From Streptomyces sp. P3 (GTDB lineage: Bacteria; Actinomycetota; Actinomycetes; Streptomycetales; Streptomycetaceae): a stretch of DNA of 64,000 bases. Under the pieces are notes generated by a model. The model saw only the letters and a list, made by a program, of their open reading frames with translations, searched no databases and was not told where the DNA came from. The stretch's first letter is position 1. The number at the start of each line of letters is the position of its first letter. Location of the stretch: assembly GCF_003032475.1 (NCBI RefSeq), contig NZ_CP028369.1:496001-560000 (forward strand), in the 5' to 3' direction. Positions 17,858 to 25,770 of this stretch are shown piece by piece. A program made the position numbers and the translations under genes.

Positions 17858-19915
17858 GTGTTGAGCAGCAGTCCCTCTCGCAGACGCACCCCCCACAGCC
17901 CCTCCCGTCGTGCCGCGGCCGTCGCCCTCGTCGGCGTCTCCGCGCTCATAGCCGCCGCCGTGCAGGCCGGCGCCGCGACCGCCGCCCCGGAGAAGGCACC
18001 GCAGGCGGCGGGCAAGGCCAACCCGGGCGCCGAGTCGGTGCGCCTCACCCCCGCCCAGCGCGCCGCGCTGATCCGCGAAGCGGACGCGGGGAAGACGGCC
18101 ACCGCCAGGAAGCTCGGCCTCGGCGCCAAGGAGGCGCTCGTCGTCCGTGACGTCGTCAAGGACGCCGACGGCACTGTGCACACGCGCTACGAGCGCACCT
18201 ACAGCGGACTCCCGGTCCTCGGCGGCGACCTGGTCGTCGAGACCGCGAAGTCCGGCGCCACCGAGCACGTCACGCTGGCCACCCGGGCCACCGTCCAGGT
18301 CGCCTCGCTCACGCCCACGATCGCCGCGGCGAAGGCGGAGAAGCAGGCGCTGAGCCTCGCCAAGGCCGACGGGGCGGCGAACGCGGACACCAACCGCGCG
18401 CCGCGCAAGGTGATCTGGGCGGCGACCGGGACTCCGGTCCTCGCCTACGAGACCGTCGTCGGCGGCCTCCAGGAGGACGGCACCCCGAACGAGCTGCACG
18501 TCATCACCGACGCGACCACCGGCCAGAAGCTCTACGAGTACCAGGGCATCGAGACCGGCACCGGCAACACGATGTACAGCGGCACGGTGACGCTCGGCAC
18601 CACGCAGTCCGGGTCGACGTACAACCTGACCGACGGCGCGCGCGGCAACCACAAGACGTACAACCTCAACCGGGGGACCTCGGGCACCGGAACGCTCTTC
18701 TCCGGCCCCGACGACGTCTGGGGCACCGGCGCCGCGTCCAACGCGGAGACCGCGGGCGCCGACGCGCACTACGGCGCGGCCCTCACCTGGGACTACTACA
18801 AGAACGTGCACGGCCGCAGCGGCATCAAGGGCGACGGCGTGGGCGCGTACTCGCGCGTGCACTACGGCAACAACTACGTCAACGCGTTCTGGTCGGACGC
18901 CTGCTTCTGCATGACGTACGGCGACGGCTCGGGCAACACCCACCCGCTGACGGCCATCGACGTGGCCGGCCACGAGATGACGCACGGCGTCACCTCGAAC
19001 ACGGCCGGGCTGCTCTACTCCGGCGAGTCCGGCGGCCTCAACGAGGCGACCTCGGACATCTTCGGCACCTCCGTCGAGTTCTACGCCCAGAACTCCTCGG
19101 ACGTCGGTGACTACCTCATCGGCGAGGAGATCGACATCAACGGCGACGGCACGCCGCTGCGGTACATGGACAAGCCGAGCAAGGACGGCGCGTCCAAGGA
19201 CAGCTGGTACTCCGGCATCGGGTCGGTCGACGTGCACTACTCGTCGGGCCCGGCGAACCACTTCTTCTACCTGCTGAGCGAGGGCAGCGGCGCCAAGGTC
19301 ATCAACGGCGTCAGCTACAACTCGCCCACCGCGGACGGCCTCGCGGTCACCGGCATCGGCCGCGACAAGGCGGAGAAGATCTGGTTCCGCGCGCTGACCA
19401 CGAAGTTCACCACGAACACCAACTACGCGGGGGCCCGCACCGGCACGCTGGCGGCGGCCGGTGAGCTGTACGGCACCACCTCCACCGAGTACAAGGCGGT
19501 GCAGGACGCGTGGGCCGGCGTCGCGGTGGGCGCGCGTTCGGGCGGCGGCGGCGGAGGCGGCGGCGGCACCTCCTTCGAGAACACGGCCGACGTATCGATT
19601 CCGGACAACGGTGCGGCGGTCAACTCGTCGATCACCGTCTCCGGCCGCACCGGCAACGCGCCGTCGAACCTCTCGGTGGCGGTCGACATCGTGCACACCT
19701 ACATCGGCGACCTCCGGGTGCAGCTGATCGCCCCCGACGGCACGGCCTACACGCTGAAGGCGTACGGCACCGGCGGCAGCACGGACAACCTCAACACCAC
19801 GTACACGGTGAACGCCTCCTCCGAGGTCGCCAACGGTGTCTGGCAGTTGAGGGTCCAGGACAACGCGGCCCAGGACACCGGGTACATCAACAGCTGGAAG
19901 CTCACCTTCCCGTAG
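17858..19915 (+). CDS. Secreted M4 (thermolysin-family) metalloprotease with P domain
   Basis: A 685-residue pre-pro-enzyme. A signal peptide (basic start, hydrophobic AAVALVGVSALIAAAVQAGAATA) is followed by the FTP/PepSY propeptide (YERTYSGLPVLGGDLVVE). The catalytic domain has the zinc motif HEMTH, the third ligand Glu in GGLNEATSD and the HYSSGPANHFFYLL segment with the active-site His. A run of about ten Gly residues then links to a C-terminal proprotein-convertase P domain (TADVSIPDNG to INSWKLTFP). It is an extracellular neutral protease kept inactive by its propeptide. GTG 17858 and TTG 17861 are both possible; the TTG is better spaced from AAGGAG. A paralogue without P domain follows. 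Confidence 0.93.
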   Translation: MLSSSPSRRRTPHSPSRRAAAVALVGVSALIAAAVQAGAATAAPEKAPQAAGKANPGAESVRLTPAQRAALIREADAGKTATARKLGLGAKEALVVRDVVKDADGTVHTRYERTYSGLPVLGGDLVVETAKSGATEHVTLATRATVQVASLTPTIAAAKAEKQALSLAKADGAANADTNRAPRKVIWAATGTPVLAYETVVGGLQEDGTPNELHVITDATTGQKLYEYQGIETGTGNTMYSGTVTLGTTQSGSTYNLTDGARGNHKTYNLNRGTSGTGTLFSGPDDVWGTGAASNAETAGADAHYGAALTWDYYKNVHGRSGIKGDGVGAYSRVHYGNNYVNAFWSDACFCMTYGDGSGNTHPLTAIDVAGHEMTHGVTSNTAGLLYSGESGGLNEATSDIFGTSVEFYAQNSSDVGDYLIGEEIDINGDGTPLRYMDKPSKDGASKDSWYSGIGSVDVHYSSGPANHFFYLLSEGSGAKVINGVSYNSPTADGLAVTGIGRDKAEKIWFRALTTKFTTNTNYAGARTGTLAAAGELYGTTSTEYKAVQDAWAGVAVGARSGGGGGGGGGTSFENTADVSIPDNGAAVNSSITVSGRTGNAPSNLSVAVDIVHTYIGDLRVQLIAPDGTAYTLKAYGTGGSTDNLNTTYTVNASSEVANGVWQLRVQDNAAQDTGYINSWKLTFP

Positions 19916-19968
19916 GCCACAGGCCCCGCACGGGCCACGCAAAGCCGCCTGAAAGGCACCGCACAGGG

Positions 19969-20014
19969 CGCCGCCCCGGAGGCACCATCCCCCGGGGCGG
20001 CGTCCCCCTTTTTT
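19969..20014 (+). terminator. Intrinsic terminator of the first M4 protease gene
   Basis: An 11-bp stem (CGCCGCCCCGG at 19969-19979, CCGGGGCGGCG at 19992-20002) is followed by TCCCCCTTTTTT. A real T run is rare in this window, making this one of the most classical terminators here. Confidence 0.85.
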
Positions 20015-20233
20015 ACCCGCCCCTTACCCACGTCCTGTTGGCGCTTTACCACGACCCAACTCCGTTTACGTGCCTGCAATGTTCACCGGACAGTCGACTT
20101 TCAGCCAACATCACTTCGGGGTCCTGACATGTACGCGCCCGGGTGTCAGTCTTCGTTCACCCGCCGCACAACTTCACACCCGTCGCGGGCGGTAGCCCCA
20201 CGCCGCCCGGACCCCCCACATGAAGGAGCTTGT
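20015..20233 (+). promoter_or_regulatory. Upstream region of the second M4 protease gene
   Basis: No gene is seen between the terminator and the GTG at 20234. The region is relatively AT-rich around 20050-20130 and must carry the promoter of the second protease. AAGGAG at 20223-20228, 5 bases before GTG, is a strong ribosome site. Confidence 0.45.
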
Positions 20234-21898
20234 GTGACCTCCCTCTACGCGCGTCACAAGCGCACCACTCTGGCCATCGCCACCGCCGTCGCGGCCGGAG
20301 CCCTGGTCACCACCGGCCTGACCACCGGTAGCGCCGCCGCCCAGACCCCGGCGGACTCCGGCGCGCGGGCAGCCCTGCAGGGCGCCCCGGTCCAGCTGTC
20401 CTCCGCGGCCCGCACCACGCTGATCCAGCAGCAGCAGTCCGACGCGACCGCGACCGCCAAGTCGATAGGCCTCGGCGCCCAGGAGAAGCTGGTCGTCAAG
20501 GACGTCGTCAAGGACGTCGACGGCACGGTCCACACCCGCTACGAGCGCACCTACGCGGGCCTGCCGGTCCTCGGCGGCGACCTCGTCGTGCACCGGGCCC
20601 CCTCCGGCGCCCAGAGCGTGACCAAGGCCGTCTCGGCCACCATCAAGGTGTCCACGCTCACCCCGCAGGTCGCCACCGCCAAGGTCCAGAAGCAGGCGCT
20701 GACCGCCGCCAAGGCCGCTGGCTCGGAGGCCACCGCCGCCGACCAGGCGCCCCGCAAGGTGATCTGGGCCGGCAACGGCACCCCGACCCTCGCCTACGAG
20801 ACCGTCGTCGGCGGCCTCCAGGACGACGGCACCCCGAGCAGGCTGCACGTCATCACCGACGCCACCACCGGCAAGAAGCTCTTCGAGCACCAGGCCATCG
20901 AGACCGGCACGGGCAAGAGCTTCTACTCGGGCTCGGTCACCCTCAACACGACCAAGTCGGGCTCGACGTACAACCTGACCGACGGCACGCGCGGCGGCCA
21001 CAAGACCTACAACAAGGCTCGCAGCACGTCCTCCTCCACCGGCACCCTGTTCACCGACGCGGACGACGCGTGGGGCACCGGCACGGCCTCCAGCTCCTCC
21101 AGCGACCAGACCGCGGCCGTGGACGCCGCCTACGGCGCGCAGATGACCTGGGACTTCTACAAGAGCACCTTCAACCGCAGCGGCATCCGTAACGACGGCA
21201 AGGCCGCCTACTCCCGCGTCCACTACGGCAACGCGTACGTCAACGCGTTCTGGGACGACGACTGCTTCTGCATGACGTACGGCGACGGCGACGGCAACAC
21301 CCACCCGCTGACGTCGCTGGACGTGGCCGGCCACGAGATGAGCCACGGTCTGACCTCGGTCACCGCGGGCCTGGAGTACTCGGGCGACGCCGGCGGTCTG
21401 AACGAGGCCACCTCCGACATCTTCGGCACCGGTGTGGAGTTCTTCGCCAACAACGCGTCCGACAAGGGCGACTACCTCATCGGCGAGAAGATCAACATCA
21501 ACGGCGACGGCACCCCGCTGCGCTACATGGACAAGCCCAGCAAGGACGGCGGGTCCAGGGACTACTGGTCCTCCTCCGTGTCCGGCCTCGACCCGCACTA
21601 CTCGTCGGGCCCCGCGAACCACTTCTTCTACCTCCTGTCCGAGGGCAGCGGCTCGAAGACGATCAACGGCGTGACCTACAACTCGCCGACGTCCAACGGC
21701 TCCACGGTCACCGGCATCGGCCGCGCCAAGGCGCTGCAGATCTGGTACAAGGCGCTCACGACGTACTTCACGTCGACGACCACCTACAAGGGCGCCCGCA
21801 CCGGCACCCTCTCGGCGGCCTCGGCGCTGTACGGCGGCACCAGCAGCGCCGAGTACAAGGCCGTGGCGGCGGCCTGGTCGGCGATCAACGTCAGCTGA
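20234..21898 (+). CDS. Secreted M4 (thermolysin-family) metalloprotease
   Basis: A 554-residue paralogue of the preceding protease. It has a signal peptide (TLAIATAVAAGALVTTGLTTGSAAA), the same FTP/PepSY propeptide signature (YERTYAGLPVLGGDLVVH), zinc motif HEMSH, third ligand in GGLNEATSD and catalytic HYSSGPANHFFYLL. It stops after the M4 C-terminal domain (AAAWSAINVS), with no glycine linker and no P domain. The GTG at 20234 has AAGGAG 5 bases upstream; frames upstream of it are not used. The two genes have separate terminators and upstream regions, so they can be regulated independently despite a likely origin by tandem duplication. Confidence 0.93.
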   Translation: MTSLYARHKRTTLAIATAVAAGALVTTGLTTGSAAAQTPADSGARAALQGAPVQLSSAARTTLIQQQQSDATATAKSIGLGAQEKLVVKDVVKDVDGTVHTRYERTYAGLPVLGGDLVVHRAPSGAQSVTKAVSATIKVSTLTPQVATAKVQKQALTAAKAAGSEATAADQAPRKVIWAGNGTPTLAYETVVGGLQDDGTPSRLHVITDATTGKKLFEHQAIETGTGKSFYSGSVTLNTTKSGSTYNLTDGTRGGHKTYNKARSTSSSTGTLFTDADDAWGTGTASSSSSDQTAAVDAAYGAQMTWDFYKSTFNRSGIRNDGKAAYSRVHYGNAYVNAFWDDDCFCMTYGDGDGNTHPLTSLDVAGHEMSHGLTSVTAGLEYSGDAGGLNEATSDIFGTGVEFFANNASDKGDYLIGEKININGDGTPLRYMDKPSKDGGSRDYWSSSVSGLDPHYSSGPANHFFYLLSEGSGSKTINGVTYNSPTSNGSTVTGIGRAKALQIWYKALTTYFTSTTTYKGARTGTLSAASALYGGTSSAEYKAVAAAWSAINVS

Positions 21899-21921
21899 CC
21901 CTGCCACGAGTGAGTGAGTGA

Positions 21922-21958
21922 GGCGGCACCCGGGACGAAGGCGGTCCCGGGTGCCGCC
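21922..21958 (+). terminator. Terminator of the second M4 protease gene
   Basis: A perfect 15-bp stem (GGCGGCACCCGGGAC at 21922-21936 with its complement at 21944-21958) and a 7-base loop lie just after the protease stop codon, immediately upstream of the next gene's likely leaderless start. Confidence 0.85.
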
Positions 21959-21973
21959 CTACTCTTGGCTCCC

Positions 21974-22495
21974 ATGTCTTCGAAGGACTTCACGTACGAC
22001 GAAGTCGGCGCGACGCGCGACCGCCCCGGCTCCTGCCCTGAGGGCTTCCACCCCCTCCATGTCCGCGCCCGCCTCGGCGAGGGCCACGACGTCTTCCGGC
22101 GCGCCGCGGAGGCCGTCATGACGTGGCGGATGCACCGCGCCCTGGGCGTCGGCATAGACGCCACGGCGGACCGCGCGGCCCCCGACGTCGACGTCACCGT
22201 CACCCTGGCCGGCGTCGTCAAGGCCCCCTGCCGCGTGGTCTGGACGGTGGACGAACCCCGGCGCGCCGGCTGGGCCTACGGCACCCTCCCCGGCCACCCC
22301 GAACGCGGCGAGGAGTCCTTCGTCGTCGACCGCACGGGAGACGGCACGGTCTGGCTGACGGTCACCGCGTTCAGCCGCCCCGCGAAGTGGTACACCAAGG
22401 CCGCCGGCCCCGCCACCAGAGGCCTCCAACAGGCCTACGCCCGCCGCTGCGGCAAGGTCCTGCGAGAGCTGTGCGGGGGCGACGACTCCGCGTGA
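21974..22495 (+). CDS. DUF1990-like (UPF0548) protein
   Basis: A 173-residue cytosolic protein resembling the DUF1990 family: an early YDEVGATRD segment, W-x-M-H-R-A-L, then the conserved block CRVVWTVDEPRRAGWAYGTLPGHPERGEESFVVD and the terminal VTAFSRPAKWYTKAAGP...QQAYARRC helix. No biochemical function is established for the family that I can name. There is no ribosome site before ATG 21974, and TACTCT at 21960-21965 would place transcription start at or beside the A of ATG, suggesting a leaderless mRNA. The preceding terminator hairpin isolates it from the protease gene. Confidence 0.75.
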   Translation: MSSKDFTYDEVGATRDRPGSCPEGFHPLHVRARLGEGHDVFRRAAEAVMTWRMHRALGVGIDATADRAAPDVDVTVTLAGVVKAPCRVVWTVDEPRRAGWAYGTLPGHPERGEESFVVDRTGDGTVWLTVTAFSRPAKWYTKAAGPATRGLQQAYARRCGKVLRELCGGDDSA

Positions 22496-22930
22496 CCGAC
22501 CCGACGGCCGACGGCGTGGGTCGGCCTCCGGCGACCTCGCGAGTCGGCCGACGACGCGTCGGACAGGGCGACGTGAGTGCCGCGTCCGTCGCGGCCGTGA
22601 CGTAGTTGCCCTCCCTGGTGCGATCTTCGCGCTGTCCGTGATCTCCTTTTCCGGCCGCGTCGAACAGGTTGTAGCGCGGCTTGTCGTTGCCGCCCGCCGA
22701 CCGGGCCGTCCGACCCTGGTTGGTGACGGTCACCTTCTCCACACCTTCGGTGGTGGCGGTGACCTGCGCGGTGAAGTCACCGAGCGGGTAGGCCGCGCCG
22801 ATTCACAGACTTCCGGCATCTGAAGTGAACATGATCACGCCGCATTCGTCGCGAAAGGACTGCGCCCAGGCGCTCTGAGGTGCACGACCACCTTCTCCGG
22901 CAAGGGAGTTGGGCACGGAGTGAGGGGTGC
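22496..22930 (-). other. Gene-free stretch with a possible coding relic
   Basis: No complete gene is seen. On the minus strand from about 22806 to 22600 the sequence reads like protein (YPLGDFTAQVTATTEG, VEKVTVTNQGRTARS, PRYNLFDAAGK), similar in style to a secreted DUF4352/TRF2-like domain. A TGA immediately precedes it in frame, there is no start codon, and the pattern breaks down after AAGK. It is best read as a decayed fragment of an exported protein gene. The rest (22807-22930) shows nothing recognisable. Confidence 0.4.
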
Positions 22931-24304
22931 TCATCGCCCGCCTCCCGGCGTTCCGATCTCCACCACCCGGGCCCAGGCGGGCGGGGTGTCGGGGACGTAG
23001 TCGGGGTTCGTCTCGTTGTAGCGGGTGCGGCCGCGGGGGAACAGGCCGATCACCGTGCGGCAGGACGGGCGGGTCTCGGGCCAGGGTGTCTGACCGTCGG
23101 TGAGGACGACGACGGCGTCCGGGCGGGGGTTCGTCCGCAGGGCCTTGGCGAAGCCGGTGCGCAGGTCCGTGCCGCCGCCGCCCATCAGGGGGATGCCCTC
23201 GGCGCGGCACAGGGTGTGCACCATGCCGGCCGACGCGTCGCACGGCATGACGGAGACCAGGTCGCGACGGCCGCCCACGGCACGGGAGATGGCCGCGACC
23301 TCGAGGAGCGCGCTGCCCAGCTCGGCGTCGCTGACCGAACCGGACGTGTCGATGACGACGCAGACCCGGGGCGGCCGGCGTCGCAGGCTCGGCAGGACGA
23401 CTCCGGGCAGGCAGGCCGAGCGGCGCGCGGGACGGCCGTAGCTGTAGTCCTCGCCCGCTCCCGGACCGGAGGCCGCCGAGCGGACCGCCGCGCCCAGCAG
23501 TTCCCGCCAGGGCTGCGGCGGGTGGAAGGCCTCCTCCGCCCACCTCTTCCACTGCTTCGGCGCCGACCCCGGCCGACCCCTGATGCCCTCGGCCACCCGG
23601 AACCGGACGGCGTCCCGTTGCTGCTCGCTGAGGCCGTCCGCGCCGTCGGGGCCGAGTTCCCAGTCCCGTTCCCGGCCGTCCGCGCCGCTGCCGCAGTCCA
23701 GCCAGGACAGGCGCTCCGTGCGCGGCCCGAGCCGGAACTGACGCAGGTAGTCCTCCATCAGCTCGCCGGCCCGCAACCCCAGCGAGGCCGGGGTGACGGC
23801 GCCCGCGGGCTCGACCAGCCCGTCCCCGTACGCGTCGTCGTTGATCTCGCAGTCCGCAGCGATGTTCATCCGCAGCCGCTCCCCCGGCCCGGTCAGGCCG
23901 CGCTCCCTCGCGAGGCGGTCGCTGCGGCCGTGATGGTCGCGCAGCAGGTGCGACACCTCGTGCACCCACACCCCCGCCAGATCCTCGACGGGCATCCGGT
24001 CGACGAACCCGGGCGAGACGTAGCACCGCCAGTACCGGTCCACGCCCATCGTCGGCACCTGCCGTGACTCCACGATGTGCAGGGCGAACAGGGCCGTCGC
24101 GAGGTAGGGGCGGGCGCGGGCGGCGTACAGCCGGGCCGCGAGCAGTTTGTCCATGTCCAACGGCGTGCCGGCCGCTGTGCCGCCGGCCGCACGCCGCGCG
24201 GCCGCCGAGGCGCCGGCCGCCAGGATCGCCGGACTCCGCGCGCCCACCGGCACGCCGGACGCCGCAGCCGCGCCCGCACCCGCACCCGCACCCGCCGTGC
24301 TCAT
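22931..24304 (-). CDS. vWA-like / DUF2201 metallopeptidase-like protein
   Basis: A 457-residue protein. After an Ala/Gly-rich N-terminus, the first part (about residues 45-290) carries VWVHEVSHLLRDHHGRSDR, an HExxH motif as in the metallopeptidase-like DUF2201 N-terminal domain, plus NIAADCEINDD. The C-terminal part is a von Willebrand A-like domain with a MIDAS signature (CVVIDTSGSVSDAEL), GGGGTDLRTGF and VVLTDGQTPWP. It pairs with the MoxR-type ATPase whose stop codon overlaps its ATG (ATGA), the standard MoxR-vWA (RavA-ViaA-like) arrangement. The target of the pair is unknown; remodelling or cleaving of a protein complex is inference. Confidence 0.85.
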   Translation of the reverse strand: MSTAGAGAGAGAAAASGVPVGARSPAILAAGASAAARRAAGGTAAGTPLDMDKLLAARLYAARARPYLATALFALHIVESRQVPTMGVDRYWRCYVSPGFVDRMPVEDLAGVWVHEVSHLLRDHHGRSDRLARERGLTGPGERLRMNIAADCEINDDAYGDGLVEPAGAVTPASLGLRAGELMEDYLRQFRLGPRTERLSWLDCGSGADGRERDWELGPDGADGLSEQQRDAVRFRVAEGIRGRPGSAPKQWKRWAEEAFHPPQPWRELLGAAVRSAASGPGAGEDYSYGRPARRSACLPGVVLPSLRRRPPRVCVVIDTSGSVSDAELGSALLEVAAISRAVGGRRDLVSVMPCDASAGMVHTLCRAEGIPLMGGGGTDLRTGFAKALRTNPRPDAVVVLTDGQTPWPETRPSCRTVIGLFPRGRTRYNETNPDYVPDTPPAWARVVEIGTPGGGR

Positions 24305-25629
24305 CGGGCCGCCTTCGTCGTGCCGGCGTCCCGTGCCTCGGTGCGCGCCGCCGCCCGGTCGGCACGCCGGGACAGGGCCACCGCGCCGGCCAGGCCCTCG
24401 ATCGACGCGGGGACCTCCCAGTCGTCCTGGCGCAGCGCGGCGAGGGTGGTCGCGGGGACCACGACCAGGTCGGGGGCCCCGGTCTCGACCGCCCTCACCA
24501 GCAGCGCCCACGCCGCGTCCCAGCGGGGACGGTCGGGGCGGGACCGGACCGCCGCGACCACCGCGTCCAGCGTCGCCTGGCGCAGATCCCCCCGCCGAGG
24601 CAGCTCCGAGCCGGCCGGATCGGCGAGCAGGTCCTCGGGGTCCGGCAGGTCCATCCGGTCCAGGCTCGCCAGCAGTTCCAGCCCCGGCCCGTCGCCGACG
24701 GCGCCCCTCACCAGCAGCGACAGCACGTCCCGGGAGGAGCCCGCCGCCGTGGCGAAGGCGATCAGCGTCAGGGTCGTCTCCCAGCTGCGCGGCGACGGCC
24801 AGGCGCCGCCGCGGCGGGCCTCGCCGCTGGGCAGCCGGTGCACGAGCGTGGGGCGGGCGGCCAGTAGTCCGCACACCGCTCGGCGCGCGAAGTCGACGGC
24901 CTCGGGCAGCTTCGCCGGGTCGAGCCGGGGCAGGCTCGCCCGGGGCCAGGTCCCGCCGAGACCGCGGACGACGACCTCGTGGTCGTGGGTCCACTGCACA
25001 TGGACGAACCGGTTGGCCAGCGGCGGGCTCAGCTCCCAGCCGTCGGCCGCCGAGGACCGCGGGTTGGCGGCGGCCACGATCCGCACGCCGGGCGGCAGCC
25101 GCAGGGCGCCGATCCGCCGCTCGAGCACCAGCCGCAGCAGCGCGGCCTGCACGGCGGGCGGCGCGGTGGACAGCTCGTCGAGGAACAGCAGCCCGCGGCC
25201 GGCCCGCACCAGCCGTACCGCCCAGTCCGGCGGGGCCATCGGAACGCCCTGCGTCGCCGGGTCGTCGCCGAGGACCGGCAGCCCAGAGAAGTCGGACGGT
25301 TCGTGCACGCTGGCGATCACGGTGGTCAGGGGAAGGTCGAGGGCGGCGGCCAGCTGGGTCAGCGCGGCGGTCTTGCCGATGCCGGGCTCGCCCCACAGCA
25401 GAACGGGCAGGTCGGCCGCCACGGCGAGGGTCAGGGCCTCGAGCTGGGTGTCGGGTCGCGGTTCGGTGGTGAAGTCGCGCAACAGGGCCAGGAGGTCGGC
25501 GGCGACGTCGAGTCGGGCGGCCGGGTCGTCGGGTCGGTCCAGGACGTCCGACGGCGAACTGCCGCCCGGCCGGGAGGAGGGGGCGTCGGCTTCAGCGTCG
25601 ACGAGGGCGAGCGGGGCGCATGTGGGCAT
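24301..25629 (-). CDS. MoxR-type AAA ATPase
   Basis: A 442-residue AAA+ ATPase. Walker A is LLWGEPGIGKTAAL near residue 80, Walker B LLFLDELSTAP, sensor region IVAAANPRSSAADGWELSPPLANRF. These are typical of the MoxR/ATPase_5 clade, whose members act as chaperones loading or activating complexes with a vWA partner. The start at ATG 25629 is chosen because AAAGGTGATC, complementary to the 16S rRNA end, lies just upstream. It is followed by the vWA gene with a 4-base overlap and preceded by an uncharacterised gene in the same direction 141 bases upstream. Confidence 0.87.
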   Translation of the reverse strand: MPTCAPLALVDAEADAPSSRPGGSSPSDVLDRPDDPAARLDVAADLLALLRDFTTEPRPDTQLEALTLAVAADLPVLLWGEPGIGKTAALTQLAAALDLPLTTVIASVHEPSDFSGLPVLGDDPATQGVPMAPPDWAVRLVRAGRGLLFLDELSTAPPAVQAALLRLVLERRIGALRLPPGVRIVAAANPRSSAADGWELSPPLANRFVHVQWTHDHEVVVRGLGGTWPRASLPRLDPAKLPEAVDFARRAVCGLLAARPTLVHRLPSGEARRGGAWPSPRSWETTLTLIAFATAAGSSRDVLSLLVRGAVGDGPGLELLASLDRMDLPDPEDLLADPAGSELPRRGDLRQATLDAVVAAVRSRPDRPRWDAAWALLVRAVETGAPDLVVVPATTLAALRQDDWEVPASIEGLAGAVALSRRADRAAARTEARDAGTTKAAR

Positions 25630-25770
25630 GGTGATCACCTTTGGGTTCGCGGGAGCGGGTCAGCGGGGTCGTGCGGGATCGTCAGGAGTGCGCAGGCAGA
25701 ACCGGGCGAGGAAACAGCGGGAGGGACGTCGGGAGAGGGGGCGGCGCGCCGGATCCGTCGGGCGGACCGT

